Source: Planctomycetota bacterium
GTDB taxonomy: Bacteria; Planctomycetota; Planctomycetia; JALXBF01
Assembly: GCA_026991575.1 (NCBI GenBank)
Contig: JALXBF010000155.1
Location: 1 to 41,341 of the forward strand
Length of the DNA: 41,341 nucleotides
Reading direction: 5' to 3'
Of the stretch, positions 24,793 to 32,967 are shown piece after piece (within the stretch, counting starts at the first letter, position 1; the number at the start of each line of letters is the position of its first letter). Made by a program: the position numbers and the translations under genes. Below the pieces are notes generated by a model. It had not been told where the DNA came from, searched no databases, and worked only from the letters and a program-made list of their open reading frames with translations.

Positions 24793-24831
24793 GCGGGCGG
24801 GTACGCGGCAGTCGGCTCCGGGAACCGTCCG

Positions 24832-26088
24832 ATGAACCGCCAACCCTGGCGTGTGCCGGAAAAGTGGTGGGAGCCCAGGCTGAAGCCCTGGCGCTGGTGG
24901 CTGTTGAAACCGCTCCGCCGACTGTACGCTCGGCTCGTCGAACAGATCGATCACTTTGAAGTGCAGCGAGCTGAGCTGGTTCGGGAGCTGTTGGACAACG
25001 ACTGTGGCGTGCTGATCACGCCCAACCATTGCGGCCACGCCGACTCATCGGCCATCTGCGCCGCAGCAGAAGAGATCGGCCGTCCGGTGTATTTCATGAC
25101 CGCATGGCAGGTCTTCGCCATGGCCGGCCGGCTGGAACAGCTGATCTACCAGTGGCATGGTTGCTTCAGTGTGGATCGCGAAGGGATTGATCGCCAGGCA
25201 TTTCGTCAAGCCGGCGAACTGCTGGCTCATTCCCCGTTTCCGCTGGTGATTTTTCCTGAAGGAGAAGTGTACCACCTCAACGATCGCGTATGCCCCTTCT
25301 ATGACGGTCCGGCCGCGATTGCGACGTCCGCTGCGCGCAAGGGACGGCCGGTTTACTGCGTGCCGTGTGGCATTCGGTACGTGTACGTCGGTGATCCCCT
25401 CCCGGAGCTGGAAGAGGTGATGAGTCGTCTGGAGGAACGGATCGGTTGGCGGCCGACACCCGAACGGCCGCTACTGGAACGGCTGTATCGGTTTGCCGGT
25501 GCGGCGCTTGCACTGAAGGAGATCGAGTACATGGGGCGACCTCAGGAGGGGTCGTTGGCGGATCGGGTGCAGCAGTTGGCAGAGTTCGTGCTACGGGGAT
25601 TGGAGCGTGAGCATGGTGTGGAGCCCAACAGCGCTCCGATCCCTGCCCGGGTCAAGGCGCTGCGTCGGATCATCATTCGGCAGCTTGGCCACGTCGAACC
25701 GGCTCGGACACCAGCCGCAAAGCTGCATCGGCAGCTGGACGATCTGCATTTTGTGGTTCAGTTGTACAGCTATCCGGGGGATTACTTGCAGGAGCGGCCA
25801 ACCCTGGAAAGACTGGCTGAAACGATCGACAAGTTCGAGGAGGATGCGCTCGGGGTAGTCTCCGCAACGCCGCGCGGGCGGCGAGCCGTGGTTGTGCGTT
25901 TTGGCGAGCCGATTCGGGTTGAGGGAGAACGCAGCCGGAGACGGGAAACGACCGCACAGCTGACTCGCCTTCTGGAACGGCGCGTCCAGCAGCTGCTCGA
26001 CGAACTGGCCGACCTCCAAACCCCTCTGCCCCCAACCGCCATCGGCACCGCCCCTACCGGCAGCTCCCCGCAGCGCCCGTCACGCTAG
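24832..26088 (+). CDS. PlsC-type acyltransferase with long C-terminal extension
   Basis: The 418-residue protein has a lysophosphatidic acid acyltransferase-like domain at about 45-190. Block I is NHCGHAD (His66-x4-Asp71), and block III is IFPEGEVYHL (141-144 FPEG). The acyl chain would be transferred from an acyl donor to a lysophospholipid or similar substrate. Residues about 200-418 are an extra helical part, rich in charged residues (PARVKALRRIIIRQLGHVEP, LDDLHFVVQLYSYPGDYLQE) and ending in a Pro/Thr-rich tail. No clear membrane helix is seen. ATG 24832 fits the upstream TAGAAT at 24787. A PlsC-only enzyme is about 240 residues, so the extension marks a special subgroup. Confidence 0.9.
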   Translation: MNRQPWRVPEKWWEPRLKPWRWWLLKPLRRLYARLVEQIDHFEVQRAELVRELLDNDCGVLITPNHCGHADSSAICAAAEEIGRPVYFMTAWQVFAMAGRLEQLIYQWHGCFSVDREGIDRQAFRQAGELLAHSPFPLVIFPEGEVYHLNDRVCPFYDGPAAIATSAARKGRPVYCVPCGIRYVYVGDPLPELEEVMSRLEERIGWRPTPERPLLERLYRFAGAALALKEIEYMGRPQEGSLADRVQQLAEFVLRGLEREHGVEPNSAPIPARVKALRRIIIRQLGHVEPARTPAAKLHRQLDDLHFVVQLYSYPGDYLQERPTLERLAETIDKFEEDALGVVSATPRGRRAVVVRFGEPIRVEGERSRRRETTAQLTRLLERRVQQLLDELADLQTPLPPTAIGTAPTGSSPQRPSR

Positions 26089-26295
26089 CCCCCATGCGAT
26101 ATCAAGGTCTTCTTCGCATCTATGCGAGCACAAACAGCTGGAGCACACGCGACGATGGTGCATCGCCGACCATGTGGCGGCTCTGTCACGTTCTGGGCCT
26201 TCCTTTGCCTGCTCTCATGGTCCCGGTCGTGATACGGCGCCAACGAGTTCGCCCCGCGCCGGCCGACGCCGCACGTGCCTGAGTTGAGTACCGGT

Positions 26296-26301
26296 TAGAA
26301 T
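26296..26301 (+). promoter_or_regulatory. Possible -10 element (TAGAAT) for the peptidase gene
   Basis: TAGAAT is in CGGTTAGAATGAGGCGG. If it is a -10, transcription would begin near 26308, just before ATG 26315, giving an almost leaderless message. There is no -35 box. Confidence 0.45.
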
Positions 26302-26314
26302 GAGGCGGACGCTG

Positions 26315-27604
26315 ATGGGGGTTACCGCGCATGTGGCTGCCATGAGAAGAGCCGTCACGGCTACGGTCAGGTTTCTCTGCGGTTTGGTCTGCTTCGGCTG
26401 GCTGGCTGTGGGCGTGGTGGTGCCCGCGTCAGCCGGAGAAGATGCTCCGGCCAGCCCCGGGGTGCCGTACGCGCTGTCGGCCGAGGCGCTGGAGGCCTTG
26501 GTGGGCAAGACCGCCACTGTGCGGCTGCGGAGCGGTCGGTCCTACGACGGCGTCGAACTAGTCAAACTCAGACAGGGCCGCAGAGCGGGCACGTTGGCAG
26601 CTGTGGTCATCCGCCAGCCAAAGCGTAAGCGGCCGCGCACGATCCGGGCCGGTGCGGTTGCCGCCATCGAAGTCGACGGTGCTGTCTACGCCGTGGCTCC
26701 GGGCCCCCGTGGCCGCGGCTACGTGCTCATCGATGTAGCAGCACAGCGGCAGGCCCTGGCGCAGAAGCTGAAGCACAAAGGCGGGCAGCTCTGGCGTGTG
26801 CTCTCGCCCGCCGAACAGGCTCAAGCCGTGCGCGAACACAAGGATTACATCCAACGCGTCCTGGCCCTGTTCCCGGATCGTCGCTTCCAGGTGGTCGAGA
26901 CCAACTACTTCCTGTTCGTCTCCGACATCGATCCCAGGCTGATCCGCGGCTATGTCCGGGACCTGGACGCCATGTACGTCATGCTGACCGGCATGTTCCA
27001 GCTGCCCAAAGGCGTGAACATCTTCCGTGGCAAGGCCGTCGTGTTCTGCTTCAGCAGCCTCGAAGCCCGTGCCCGCTTTGAACACCGTTTCCTCAACGGC
27101 GATCCGCGCGGGACTGCCGGCAAGTGTTACCAGGTCAGCAACGGCGACGTGATCATTTCGGCCCACCTCGGCAGCGACCTGGACTTCTTCGGCCATGTGC
27201 TCGTTCACGAGACGGCTCACGGAGTCATCCACCGGTACCTCTCCTCCGTTCGGGTCCCCTCCTGGCTCAACGAGGGGATCGCAGACTGGGTTGCCATGAA
27301 GATCGTTCCGCGCTGCAAGGAAACGCAGCGCCGCCAGAAAGCCGCAGCGCAGCGGCTGCGGCGCACCGGCACACTGGAGGGCATGTTCTTTGCCGACGCA
27401 ATCGAGGCCTGGCAGTACGGCGCTGCGTCTGCCATCGTCCAGCTGCTTATCGAACTGGACAACCGTCGGTTCGGAGCGTTCTTCGAAGCGATCAAGCGGG
27501 GCACCGACTGGGTCGACGCGCTACAGACGACCTATGGGATGACGGTCACGGATCTATGTGCCTTGTACGCGAAGCGATTGGGCATCCCACTTTTGCGTCC
27601 GTGA
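26315..27604 (+). CDS. Secreted HExxH metallopeptidase (peptidase MA-like)
   Basis: The 429-residue protein has an N-terminal signal peptide (hydrophobic FLCGLVCFGWLAVGVVVPASA). A small beta-rich part follows (VGKTATVRLRSGRSYDGVEL). The C-terminal half is a gluzincin-type peptidase: HVLVHETAHGVIH carries zinc ligands His298 and His302 with catalytic Glu299, and SWLNEGIADW supplies Glu320. It acts outside the cytoplasm, and the substrate is unknown. Related planctomycete proteins are annotated as DUF1570 or peptidase-MA family. ATG 26315 was chosen because GAGG (26302-26305) is 9 bases upstream. ATG 26300 overlaps the possible -10 box, and ATG 26342 (MRRAVTATVRFLCGL) is also possible. Confidence 0.85.
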   Translation: MGVTAHVAAMRRAVTATVRFLCGLVCFGWLAVGVVVPASAGEDAPASPGVPYALSAEALEALVGKTATVRLRSGRSYDGVELVKLRQGRRAGTLAAVVIRQPKRKRPRTIRAGAVAAIEVDGAVYAVAPGPRGRGYVLIDVAAQRQALAQKLKHKGGQLWRVLSPAEQAQAVREHKDYIQRVLALFPDRRFQVVETNYFLFVSDIDPRLIRGYVRDLDAMYVMLTGMFQLPKGVNIFRGKAVVFCFSSLEARARFEHRFLNGDPRGTAGKCYQVSNGDVIISAHLGSDLDFFGHVLVHETAHGVIHRYLSSVRVPSWLNEGIADWVAMKIVPRCKETQRRQKAAAQRLRRTGTLEGMFFADAIEAWQYGAASAIVQLLIELDNRRFGAFFEAIKRGTDWVDALQTTYGMTVTDLCALYAKRLGIPLLRP

Positions 27605-27832
27605 CGGGCTCCCGCACCCCCTTCGCCCCAACGTCTCTGTCACTCAGGCATTGGCTCCCGCGCACAACTGGATACCTTTTCGAACATCGCGCGACGGTCC
27701 GTCCCGTCGGCCGTCGGACGGTGGGCCGGCTACCTGTGCGAGCGCATGTCGTGGACCTTCTGCGACGACAGGGTGCCTTGTCCGTATCCGCTGATTGCCA
27801 CTGGCCACACACCGGGCAGGGGCGTGAGCGAT

Positions 27833-29470
27833 TCAATCCTGCGGACCACCCGGCACAATCGGAACGTGCAGCACGGTCGGTCGATCGGCCGCCAGCGCGG
27901 CACGCAATTGGGGAATAAGCTCTTCGCGTCGTTCCACCCGCAGCCCGGCACAACCGAAGCCCTCCGCCACCCGATCGAGCCGCGTGGGTCCAAGCGTGCT
28001 GTACAGCGGCTCGCCATAGCGGCTCACCTGTGAGCTGGCCGTGATCCCCCACCGCCGGTCGTCGGCCACCACGGCCGCGAACGGCAGCCCCTGCCGGGCG
28101 GCGCATTCCAGCTCCGCCACCGTAAACGTGAACGACCCGTCGCCCGACAGCAGCAGCACCGGGCGATCGGGAAACACCAGTCGAGCCGCAAGCGCTCCAG
28201 GCAATCCCCAGCCCACGACACCGCTGCGGCCGCAGCTAATCCAGTGGCCCGGGCAGCGGTCCGGCATCAGATGATGAAACCACTGGCCAATGTTGCCCCC
28301 GTCAACCAGAATAACCGTCTCGTCCGTGGCCACCTCGTGGATTGCCTGCACGACATCACATCCGGTTATGCCATGGCGTCCCAAGCGGTGGGCCGTGGCC
28401 AGACAGCGCCGGCGGTGTTCCTCTCGACGCCGACGCGCCTCACCGAGCCAGTCACCGCTGCAGCGGTAACGGCGCTCGCGGCATGCTTCGAGCAACTGGC
28501 CGAGGACGGTGGCCGGCGAGCCGACAATCTCCAGGTCCGCTGGCACGCCGGTCCGGACGCTATGCGGATCCGCATGGATCCGCACGATACGGGCCTGCGG
28601 ACTGACGTTGGGCGGCTGGAGCTGACCAATGCGGTAGTCGAAGTCAACACCGGCCAGAATGATCAAGTCGGCATCAGGCAGGAGCCGCGGACCACCGGTC
28701 AGCGCACCGATAACGCCAAGGAATGCGTCGTGAGGTTCTGGCACGCAGCCGCGATCCCAGATGGGCATGACCGTCGGAACCTGAGTCTCGTCCAGGAACG
28801 CCTTCAGCACCCCCTCACCGCGCGCGTAGTACAGTCCGGAGCCGACCACGAGCAACGGGCGCTGTGCTTGCTGGAGCCAGGATGCCGCTCGTTCAACGAG
28901 GCCTTCCTCTGCAGCCCCGGTAAGCTCAACGGCACCAGAAAGCGGCCCACGTAGGACCAGCTCTTGCTCTGGAACCGAAGCCCCTGCCACGTCGAGCGGC
29001 AGGGCCAGGTGAACCGGCCCCGGGCGCCCCGTGGTCGCGGCCGCGAACGCTTCGTGAACGATCTGAGCAGCCCTGCGCGGGATGTCGATCCAGCGCGCGT
29101 ACTTCGTAATGGGCGCCGTGACGGGAACCGGGTCAAAGTCCTGGAAGTCGCCCCATCCCAGGGACGCCAACGGGGTGGTCCCCGTAATCAACAGCATGGG
29201 TGCCCCGTCGAACCACGCGTTGAGCACCCCGCTGAGCGCGTTGACATGAGCCACTGCGCCGCTGACGGCACAGACGCCGACGCGGCGGCTGAGCCGACCG
29301 GCAACCTCGGCCATGTAACTTGCCGCCTGTTCGTTGCGAACATCCACAACGCGAATGCTGCTCCGGCGGAACGCGAGATAGAGCGGATCAAGACCGTGAC
29401 CGTTCAGCGTCGCGACAAACGGGACCTGCCTGGCTTCCAACTGCCGGACAACCGCCTCGGCGACATTCAT
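27833..29470 (-). CDS. Thiamine diphosphate-dependent enzyme (acetolactate synthase-like)
   Basis: The 545-residue protein has the three-domain layout of the pyruvate oxidase/acetolactate synthase family. The N-terminal Pyr domain has the ThDP-activating Glu47 (VRNEQAASYMAEVAGR). The middle domain follows (LVVGSGLYYARGEGVL). The C-terminal PP domain has LLSGDGSFTFTVAELECAAR, then VVADDRRWG. The usual GPG loop is changed to SGAVAHVNALSG. It could be a 2-oxoacid decarboxylase, acetolactate synthase or benzoylformate-type enzyme; the reaction cannot be set. No regulatory subunit gene is near. ATG 29470 has GGAG 8 bases upstream. GTG 29509 would overlap the preceding stop as GTGA and is a real alternative. 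It follows the MBL gene in one operon. Confidence 0.9.
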   Translation of the reverse strand: MNVAEAVVRQLEARQVPFVATLNGHGLDPLYLAFRRSSIRVVDVRNEQAASYMAEVAGRLSRRVGVCAVSGAVAHVNALSGVLNAWFDGAPMLLITGTTPLASLGWGDFQDFDPVPVTAPITKYARWIDIPRRAAQIVHEAFAAATTGRPGPVHLALPLDVAGASVPEQELVLRGPLSGAVELTGAAEEGLVERAASWLQQAQRPLLVVGSGLYYARGEGVLKAFLDETQVPTVMPIWDRGCVPEPHDAFLGVIGALTGGPRLLPDADLIILAGVDFDYRIGQLQPPNVSPQARIVRIHADPHSVRTGVPADLEIVGSPATVLGQLLEACRERRYRCSGDWLGEARRRREEHRRRCLATAHRLGRHGITGCDVVQAIHEVATDETVILVDGGNIGQWFHHLMPDRCPGHWISCGRSGVVGWGLPGALAARLVFPDRPVLLLSGDGSFTFTVAELECAARQGLPFAAVVADDRRWGITASSQVSRYGEPLYSTLGPTRLDRVAEGFGCAGLRVERREELIPQLRAALAADRPTVLHVPIVPGGPQD

Positions 29471-29505
29471 GGCCGGACTCCGCGAACCTGCCGACCGGCG
29501 ACGTA

Positions 29506-30498
29506 TCACCGCGTTTGCTGCTTGTCGGCGCTCTGATCCTCAACGGACACAGAAAAGTCGTTGCCGTCGCTGACGACCGTGATGCGCCCTGATACGCAGT
29601 TCAGCAGCACCGGCACGTCAAAGACGCGACGGGCCTCGACAGCGCGAGCGTACCGCGCCAGCACGCTGACCAGAACCAGCCGCGGGCGGGCCGCTTGAGC
29701 GAACTCTGGCGTGACGTGCAACCCGTGACCCGGAGCAACCAGGACATCGCACCGCAGGTTCTCGGCACCGACGAAAGGGATCAGCGAATGCCTCTGGTCG
29801 AGCCGCTGCACGTCGCCCGGCAACAGAAATGTGACGTTGCCGTGACGGATCCGCAGCACCAGCGAATTCGCATTCACCAGGTAGTGCGCGGGTGGATCGT
29901 TCGCCGGTCGTTTTTCCGGCACCGGGTCGCCAAAGTAGGTCCGCGGAGGCGCCAGGACCTCAACGGCCAGGGCCGGATCGATCGCCAGGCGGCTTCCGGC
30001 CGTCAGCGCCGTGTACTTGCCTTGGGCCCGGAACCGCTGCCGGACCTTGTCGTAATCGCTGAGCTCCCGTCGGTACTGTTCGCCGGCCGGTCCGTCATAA
30101 CGGTACCCGGAATCGTACAGCCGCCGGATGGGAACATTCTCTGCCAGCCACAGCAGACCGCCGAAGTGATCGTAGTGGGCATGGCTGATGAAAACGCCAT
30201 CGATCACGGTGACGCCGAGCGATTGCAGGTAGGGCCAGATGGTGTCACGTCCGGCGTTGTAGCCTTTGCGCCAGCGGCCGCCTTCCTCCGGATAGCCGTT
30301 CCCCGTGTCGTACAGGAAGACTCGTCCGCCCGGGGTGCGTAGCACGAGGGCAAGGCCGTTACCGCCCCCGGCGTCTCTGGTCGGCAAACAGACCAGCGTG
30401 AAGCTCGACCCGGGCGGAACCACAGGCCGGTCGCCGGCCGCCAACGCGAACGTCAGCAAAAGGAGTCCGGCTAGAACAGCAAGCAGTCGCACTTTCAT
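29506..30498 (-). CDS. Secreted metallo-beta-lactamase-fold hydrolase (ComEC C-terminal-like)
   Basis: The 330-residue protein has a signal peptide (LLAVLAGLLLLTFALAAGD) followed by an MBL domain. The metal motif is SHAHYDHFGG (His106, His108, Asp110, His111), with later LLPGDV and VAPGHGLHV. The closest familiar proteins are the hydrolase domains at the end of ComEC and free-standing exported relatives. A phosphodiesterase or nuclease activity outside the cytoplasm is possible but not proven. The start is ATG 30498. A perfect TATAAT lies 10 bases upstream (30514-30509), giving an almost leaderless mRNA. ATG 30510 overlaps that box, which argues against it. The ThDP enzyme follows directly. 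Confidence 0.88.
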   Translation of the reverse strand: MKVRLLAVLAGLLLLTFALAAGDRPVVPPGSSFTLVCLPTRDAGGGNGLALVLRTPGGRVFLYDTGNGYPEEGGRWRKGYNAGRDTIWPYLQSLGVTVIDGVFISHAHYDHFGGLLWLAENVPIRRLYDSGYRYDGPAGEQYRRELSDYDKVRQRFRAQGKYTALTAGSRLAIDPALAVEVLAPPRTYFGDPVPEKRPANDPPAHYLVNANSLVLRIRHGNVTFLLPGDVQRLDQRHSLIPFVGAENLRCDVLVAPGHGLHVTPEFAQAARPRLVLVSVLARYARAVEARRVFDVPVLLNCVSGRITVVSDGNDFSVSVEDQSADKQQTR

Positions 30499-30883
30499 GG
30501 TGACGACCATTATAGTCGCGTTGCCATGGCCAGCTGCCGCGTGCGCCCAAGGTGCGGCACCTGGCGCAACCCAGCCTTCGGCTCGAGCGCGTGCAGCCGC
30601 CGATCTGGCAGAACCAATGGTACCCAGCACCGGCCACCGACGCCTCTCCCCTGCCTACGCCTCCGCGGGGTCACGCGCAGGCGTGGCAGGACCGACCTCT
30701 GAGTTCCCCCTCGCCGGGCCAACCGCGGCCGCTTGCTCCACAGCCAGCGGCACCGTACCGCTTCTTGGCCGCCGCAGCCAGCGCGGTCGCCTTGTCCCAA
30801 AGTCCGTGTTCGTTTGCCAGAGGACTCTGTAGGTGCCGGCCCTGGGCAAGGCCGCCCATAGCGTCCAGCGGTCATGGCGCCGC
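30499..30883. other. 385-bp stretch without a recognised gene
   Basis: It lies between the MBL gene start and the DUF6941-like gene end. It holds the -10 box at 30509. Several overlapping frames are open on both strands (30510-30887 -, 30552-30998 +, 30655-31044 -). One minus frame has a protein-like stretch (LWAALPRAGTYRVLWQ) but no start or motif that I trust. Confidence 0.4.
30509..30514 (-). promoter_or_regulatory. Consensus -10 element (TATAAT) very close to the MBL start
   Basis: On the minus strand GCGACTATAATGGTCG places TATAAT just 10 bases before ATG 30498. A message starting about 7 bases after the box would have only a few leader bases. There is no -35 box. Confidence 0.5.
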
Positions 30884-31303
30884 TCAACCGGCCGCCTGGC
30901 CCGGTCCGGTCGGCGCCTGCACGTGCTTGAGCTCAATAAGCGTGCGGAAGATTTCAGTTCCGTTGGCCAGAACGAGCAGCCGGTACTGGGCGAAATAGGG
31001 CAACCTGATGAGGAGGTTTGTGAACCGGACCGTGTGACAGGCAAACGGTTCCTTGCTCTCGATCGGCCGATCCTTTGGTGTCTTCCAACCCCAGATGATG
31101 TTTCCCCCTTTGTCCACGATCTGCAGCTCCAGGTGTTGGGGCCCCAGGACGTCGGTTAGAAACATGAGCACATCAGCGCGAAAGGTCGCCGGTACCTCGG
31201 ACACGTGCCACTCATGACCGATGTCACAGGCGGCGTATCTACCGTCAGACACGTACGTCCGGTGCGCCAACGTGAAACCGATCACCAACGGTGCGTCAGC
31301 CAT
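30884..31303 (-). CDS. DUF6941-like conserved small protein
   Basis: The 139-residue protein resembles a family of small bacterial proteins of unknown function. It starts with MADAPLVIGFTLAHR, then has EVPATFRADVLMFLTDVLG, LELQIVDKGGNIIWGW and a C-terminal beta part (FTNLLIRLPYFAQYRLLVLA). The overall layout looks like a single beta-sandwich domain with no signal peptide. I would assign it to DUF6941 only tentatively. GGAGG lies 8 bases before ATG 31303 on the coding strand, and a CATAAT element at 31362-31357 may be the -10. It is transcribed in the same direction as the MBL and ThDP genes but is separated by 385 bp. Function unknown. Confidence 0.75.
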   Translation of the reverse strand: MADAPLVIGFTLAHRTYVSDGRYAACDIGHEWHVSEVPATFRADVLMFLTDVLGPQHLELQIVDKGGNIIWGWKTPKDRPIESKEPFACHTVRFTNLLIRLPYFAQYRLLVLANGTEIFRTLIELKHVQAPTGPGQAAG

Positions 31304-31698
31304 TGCGCCTGCCTCCGTAAGTCACGCTGCCATTCAGCCGTACGACACACTGGAAGATTATGGCAGCACGACCCGGGGAATCGCGCCAGCGCGCATCAAC
31401 ACGGGAGCACCACAGCGCTCGTACGACACCGGAAGGGCAGCTGCGCAGCAGGGAGTCCAATCCTGCGCTGTCGCATTTCAGGGGGTAGCCAGCGCTGACC
31501 GGTCTTGGTTCAGGGCGGTAGGGCAGACGGGCAAGCAGCACACTCGGTCGCTCCGTGTACCTCCCTCGGCTAACCGGCCTGGTTCCCGTGCGTGCCAGAG
31601 TCGGCTAGCTCCGATCGGTCGGGAAACGGCGTACGCGCTGGTCCCTCCTCCCCACGAACGGTTGTGCGCCCGAAAGCGAAGCCCGGCCCGGACCGTTC
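31304..31698. other. 395-bp stretch without a recognised gene
   Basis: It contains a possible -10 (CATAAT, 31362-31357, minus) for the DUF6941-like gene. It also has an inverted repeat directly after the gcvH-like stop: GAACGGT (31656-31662) with ACCGTTC (31692-31698). That repeat could form a 3'-end hairpin of the minus-strand operon. It has no T-run. Open frames here (31221-31715 +) have no motif. Confidence 0.4.
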
Positions 31699-32175
31699 TT
31701 ACAGCTGGCCCTTGATCAGGCGCTGCGCCTTGGGCCAGGCTTCAGCCAGGTACTGAATGTACTGCTCCGCGGTCATTGTTTCGGACGCATCACCGGCCAA
31801 CTCAAACAGCCAGCCTTCGCCGTAGTTGGCCACATTGATCCACGCCGGATCGTCCAGCAACCGCTCGTTGAAACGAATGACCTTACCGGCCATCGGTGCG
31901 TACAGGGCCGATTCGGCCTTCGAGCTTTCTATCGCCCCGATCTCCTGGCGCGATTCCCAGACATCGCCCGGCTCCGAGTACCACTCCAGGAAGTAGACGT
32001 CGCGCAGCAAGCGGACGGCGTACGCCGTGAAGCCGAAGCGATGCACGCCTTTGCCGGCAGCGTCCGGCAGGCACCACATATGGTTCCAGCAGTACCGGCG
32101 GTCTCGTGGGATCTCCGCCGGGTACTCCCCCATGTGAAAGACAAGCACGTCCTCACGCTGCGGCTCAGGGCTCAT
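31699..32175 (-). CDS. Glycine cleavage H-like lipoyl carrier protein
   Basis: The 158-residue protein has the GcvH fold: HRFGFTAYAVRLLRDVYFLE, then the lipoyl site AIESSKAESALYAPMAG (Lys86) and NPxW-like DDPAWINVANYGEGWLFEL. The lipoyl lysine is intact, unlike the lipoyl-fold protein at 9446. GcvH carries the aminomethyl group in glycine cleavage, but no gcvT or gcvP is in this window, so it may serve as a general lipoate carrier or belong to a distant cleavage complex. The N-terminal extension of about 40 residues is longer than in usual GcvH and has Cys29-x2-His32-x2-Cys35 (YCWNHMWC). ATG 32175 overlaps the surE stop by 11 bp, so it is the last gene of the tupA-trpB2-surE operon. Confidence 0.9.
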   Translation of the reverse strand: MSPEPQREDVLVFHMGEYPAEIPRDRRYCWNHMWCLPDAAGKGVHRFGFTAYAVRLLRDVYFLEWYSEPGDVWESRQEIGAIESSKAESALYAPMAGKVIRFNERLLDDPAWINVANYGEGWLFELAGDASETMTAEQYIQYLAEAWPKAQRLIKGQL

Positions 32176-32947
32176 GGGGTATCGACTCGCCGAGTTCTTC
32201 TTCGAGCGGTTTCCAGTGACCGAGGTGGTCGTAGGCTGTGAGGTCGAAGCGCAACGGAGTGACCGTCACGTAGCCTTGCTTCAGGGCGCCAAGGTCCGTT
32301 TCCAGGTCGTCATCGGCCAGCGGCAGCTCCGGGCTGGGCCAAAAGTAGGTGCGACCACGCGGGTCGATGCGGCGCTCGAATCGTTCGTCAAACCGAGCCG
32401 TCGACTGGCGAACGACGCGGACGCCGACCGGCAAGCCTCTGCGGAGATCCGGGATGTTGATATTGAACAGCGAACCGCTGGGCGGCTTGTGCTTCAGAAT
32501 GCGGTCGATGACACTGACGGCAAGCGTGGCGGCTAGCTCGTAATCGGCCCGCGACGCGTACTCGAGCGAAACGGCGAATGAGGTTCTGCCCAGATAAGCC
32601 CCCTCGATGGCTGCCGCCACCGTGCCTGAGTAAAGCACGTTGATGCCGGCGTTGTAGCCGGAGTTAACGCCGCTGATGACGACCTCCGGCGCAGGACGGA
32701 TCAGCTCCAGACAGGCCAGTTTGACGCAATCGGCCGGACTACCCTCCACAGCCCAGCCGATCAGCCGGCTTCCTTCGTAGAGTTCCTCCACCAATAGCGG
32801 AGCCTTGATGGTAATCGCATGGCCAACGCCACTTTGCTCCTCCGCCGGGGCAACCAACCAGCATTCGCCCAGGCGTGCGGCGGCACGCCAGAGTGCCCGG
32901 ATGCCGGGAGCGTAGGCACCGTCATCGTTAGTCACCAGGATGCGCAT
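32165..32947 (-). CDS. surE: 5'/3'-nucleotidase SurE
   Basis: SurE removes phosphate from nucleoside monophosphates and exopolyphosphate in the cytoplasm, in a metal-dependent way. The 260-residue product has the family start MRILVTNDDGAYAPGIRAL, with metal ligands Asp8 and Asp9. It also has Ser39 (EEQSGVGHAIT), VEGSPADCVKLA and Asn95 (VISGVNSGYNAGINV). All these residues are in place. It is the third gene of the minus-strand operon; trpB2 ends 20 bp before its start, and its own stop overlaps the gcvH-like start. In many bacteria surE sits with pcm and rpoS, which are absent here. Confidence 0.97.
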   Translation of the reverse strand: MRILVTNDDGAYAPGIRALWRAAARLGECWLVAPAEEQSGVGHAITIKAPLLVEELYEGSRLIGWAVEGSPADCVKLACLELIRPAPEVVISGVNSGYNAGINVLYSGTVAAAIEGAYLGRTSFAVSLEYASRADYELAATLAVSVIDRILKHKPPSGSLFNINIPDLRRGLPVGVRVVRQSTARFDERFERRIDPRGRTYFWPSPELPLADDDLETDLGALKQGYVTVTPLRFDLTAYDHLGHWKPLEEELGESIPHEP

Positions 32948-32967
32948 CGACTGCGGCTCCGTTCGGT

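Noticed and set aside
28244-28954. 236-codon plus-strand frame within the ThDP gene
   Set aside because: Antisense to an enzyme with conserved ThDP sites. No motif of its own.
30655-31044. Minus-strand frame with a protein-like piece (LWAALPRAGTYRVLWQ)
   Set aside because: Overlaps the DUF6941-like gene in another frame, and most of it is low-complexity. I could not find a start with a ribosome binding site. It could be the remnant of a small gene but is not supported.
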